Source: Verrucomicrobiaceae bacterium UBA2429 (GTDB lineage Bacteria > Verrucomicrobiota > Verrucomicrobiia > Verrucomicrobiales > Verrucomicrobiaceae). From it: a DNA stretch of 64,000 nucleotides. The notes beneath the pieces are model-generated. The model saw only the letters and a program-made list of their open reading frames with translations, made no database searches and was not told where the DNA came from. Of the stretch, positions 62,281 through 64,000 are shown one piece after another (the stretch's first letter is position 1; each line of letters opens with the position of its first letter). Both the position numbers and the translations under genes were made by a program. The DNA lies in assembly GCA_002343505.1 (NCBI GenBank), contig DDQZ01000014.1, positions 10,321 to 74,320 of the forward strand, read 5' to 3'.

Positions 62281-64000
62281 ATGCGGCACAGGCTGCCGCG
62301 CTGGTATTCCCGGCTGCTCGGCCTGCTCGTGCTGGCCGTCATCGTCCATGAGGTCGGCTTCACCGGCGGCGTGACTCCGCTCATGCGGTGGGCCACAGCC
62401 CTGCTTGTGCTGCTCTTCGCCGCCGAGCATGCCGCCGGCCTTTGGCGCGCCGCGCGCCCGGCGGACTACGCGCGCGCCTGGGCCGTCCATGTCTGGCTGG
62501 CCGCCGCCCTGCTCCCGCTCATGGCCGCCGCCCTGCTCGGCGCGGGCTGGCTGCGCGCGCATGACGAAAAGCTCACCCTCCTCCTCTACGGCCTCATCCA
62601 GGGCGGCATGCTCGCCTCCCTCGGCCTGCGCTTCCTGCGCCGGCAGGCGCAGGTGGCCCGGCTGAACCTGCGCCCCGGCTGGATCTTCATGGGCAGCTTC
62701 GCCCTGCTGGTGGCGGGCGGCGCCCTGCTGCTGAAGCTGCCGCGCGCCGTCGAGCCCGGCCACACCCTCTCATGGCTCGACGCCCTCTTCACCAGCACCA
62801 GCGCCGTCTGCGTCACCGGCCTCGCCGTGGTGAGCACGGCGGATTTCTTCTCCCCCACCGGCCAGGTCATCCTCCTCGGCCTCATCCAGATGGGCGGCCT
62901 CGGCATCATGACGCTGACCTACTTTCTCACCACCCTGCTCTTCCGCGGCATGAGCCTGCACGACCGCCAGGTGCTCGGCGAGATGATCTCCGAAAAGCAC
63001 CTCTCCCACGTCGCCGGCAGCGTCCGCTTCATCGTCGGCTTCCCCTTCGCCGCCGAGCTCCTCGGCGCCGCCCTCCTCTACCACGCGCTCCCGGAGGACC
63101 GCGGCCTCGCCGAGCGCGCCTTCCAGGCCGTCTTCCACTCCGTCTCCGCCTTCTGCAACGCCGGCTTCTCCACCCTCCCCGCCGGCCTGGCCGACACCTG
63201 GACGCGGGACAATGCCGCCCTCCAGCTCATCATCTGCGCCCTCGTCATCAGCGGCGGCCTCGGCGCCATGGTCGCGCGCGACGCCCTCGCCTGGGCGCGC
63301 GCCCGCCTGCGCCTGGCGCGCCATCCCGCCGGGCCGCGGCCCAGGCTCAAAATCCACACCCGCCTCGTGCTCGCCCTCACCGCCGGCCTCGTCATCGCCG
63401 GCGCGGTCCTCGTTTACCTCGGCGAGTTCGTCCTCACCGATGGCCAGAGCAACGGCGGCGCCTGGCTCACCGCACTCTTCCACTCCGTCACCGCCCGCAC
63501 CGCCGGCTTCAACACCACCGACACCGGCGCCATCGGCCCCGTCACCGTCCACATCCTCGTCATGCTCATGCTCATCGGCGGCTCCCCCGGCGGCACCGCC
63601 GGCGGCGTGCGCACCACCGTCTTCGCCGTCGCCGCCATGCACTTGTGGAATCTCTTCCGCCGCCGCGGCGACCTCGTCATCTTCCGCCGCCGCCTGCCCG
63701 CCGGTCTCGGCCCGCGCGCCCTCGCCGTGCTCGTGCTCACCATGGGCTGGCTGTTTGCCAGCTTCGCCCTCCTCCGCCAGCTCCAGCCCGGCCTGGATGA
63801 CACCCGCCTCGTCTTCGAGCTCGTCAGCGCCTTCGCCACCGTCGGCCTCAGCATGAATGCCACCCCGGATTTGACCTCCGCCGCCAAGGCCCTCATCATC
63901 CTCAACATGTTTGTCGGCAGGATCGGCCTCCTCACCGTCGCCTCCACCCTCATCCCCCCCGGCGCAGCCCGCGGCACCCGCCCGCCCGCCGAGCAGGCCC
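62281..64000 (+). CDS. TrkH/KtrB-like potassium transporter, 3' end outside window
   Basis: About 573 codons are present, open to the edge. The four pore-loop repeats of the SKT family are visible: TSTSAVCVTGL, HSVSAFCNAGFS, HSVTARTAGFN and ELVSAFATVGLS, each with the selectivity-filter Gly. Extra hydrophobic segments precede the first pore (SRLLGLLVLAVIVHEVGF and others). A GTG at 62236 could add 15 residues; ATG 62281 (MRHRLPRWYSR) is used. It would need a TrkA/KtrA-type regulator, which is not in the window. No link with the KefB-like gene at the other end is implied. Confidence 0.88.
   Translation, partial: MRHRLPRWYSRLLGLLVLAVIVHEVGFTGGVTPLMRWATALLVLLFAAEHAAGLWRAARPADYARAWAVHVWLAAALLPLMAAALLGAGWLRAHDEKLTLLLYGLIQGGMLASLGLRFLRRQAQVARLNLRPGWIFMGSFALLVAGGALLLKLPRAVEPGHTLSWLDALFTSTSAVCVTGLAVVSTADFFSPTGQVILLGLIQMGGLGIMTLTYFLTTLLFRGMSLHDRQVLGEMISEKHLSHVAGSVRFIVGFPFAAELLGAALLYHALPEDRGLAERAFQAVFHSVSAFCNAGFSTLPAGLADTWTRDNAALQLIICALVISGGLGAMVARDALAWARARLRLARHPAGPRPRLKIHTRLVLALTAGLVIAGAVLVYLGEFVLTDGQSNGGAWLTALFHSVTARTAGFNTTDTGAIGPVTVHILVMLMLIGGSPGGTAGGVRTTVFAVAAMHLWNLFRRRGDLVIFRRRLPAGLGPRALAVLVLTMGWLFASFALLRQLQPGLDDTRLVFELVSAFATVGLSMNATPDLTSAAKALIILNMFVGRIGLLTVASTLIPPGAARGTRPPAEQA

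Overview
The window is GC-rich DNA (roughly 65% G+C by eye) and reads as a chromosomal segment of a Verrucomicrobiota bacterium, probably close to Verrucomicrobium/Prosthecobacter. This is inferred from five DUF1501 proteins, a DUF1549/DUF1553 protein with a cytochrome-type CxxCH motif, a sulfatase, a 3-keto-disaccharide hydrolase family protein, an SHD1-type secreted peptidase-like protein and a MoxR/Bat operon. It carries one clear replication landmark: dnaA at 5249, preceded by a candidate origin region. No rRNA, tRNA or CRISPR array was found.

Layout. 1-4.8 kb: KefB-like antiporter (cut by the window edge), nitrilase-family amidohydrolase, MscL, a Pro/Gln/Tyr-rich secreted protein and a squalene/phytoene synthase. 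4.8-7.7 kb: candidate oriC, dnaA, then a decayed stretch with a dehydrogenase remnant and a 42-bp tandem repeat. 7.7-13.8 kb: membrane protein, secreted C39-like protein, Ser/Thr kinase fused to a receiver domain, ceramidase-like protein, lipid kinase. 13.8-26.6 kb: polysaccharide/sulfatase-type accessory genes (DUF1553, sulfatase, four DUF1501) around a sigma-54 response regulator and its DUF2007 partner, plus a palindrome with a 21-bp tandem repeat.

26.6-34.2 kb is the most foreign part. An IS1380-type transposase remnant abuts an AT-rich orphan Rhs-tip fragment and a lipoprotein. A shortened Rhs protein with an AT-rich tip and a second secreted candidate immunity protein follow, then a leftover scrap of Rhs core, then a three-gene glycosyltransferase / methyltransferase / 2OG-oxygenase cassette. 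34.3-38.1 kb: deoC with two aldehyde-dehydrogenase genes; the operon is interrupted by a small PD-(D/E)XK (GxxExxY) nuclease gene between two nearly perfect 31-bp inverted repeats. Each repeat holds three CACGAAT motifs spaced exactly 10 bp.

38.1-54.3 kb: zinc-ribbon membrane protein, metallophosphoesterase, DUF1080 protein, an RG-rich acidic-tailed protein, then the MoxR-DUF58-DUF4381-BatA-BatB/C-BatD/E operon. That operon carries a truncated zeta-like P-loop ORF and a small upstream partner between moxR and the DUF58 gene. It is followed by a HAD phosphatase, folB, and an ECF sigma factor with a likely anti-sigma partner. 54.3-64 kb: ROK kinase, SDR, gltX, a fifth DUF1501, a GntP-type permease, two lineage-type hypotheticals and a TrkH-like K+ transporter that runs off the right edge.

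All assignments come from reading the translated sequence; no database search was run. Start codons are often uncertain because Shine-Dalgarno motifs are weak here.
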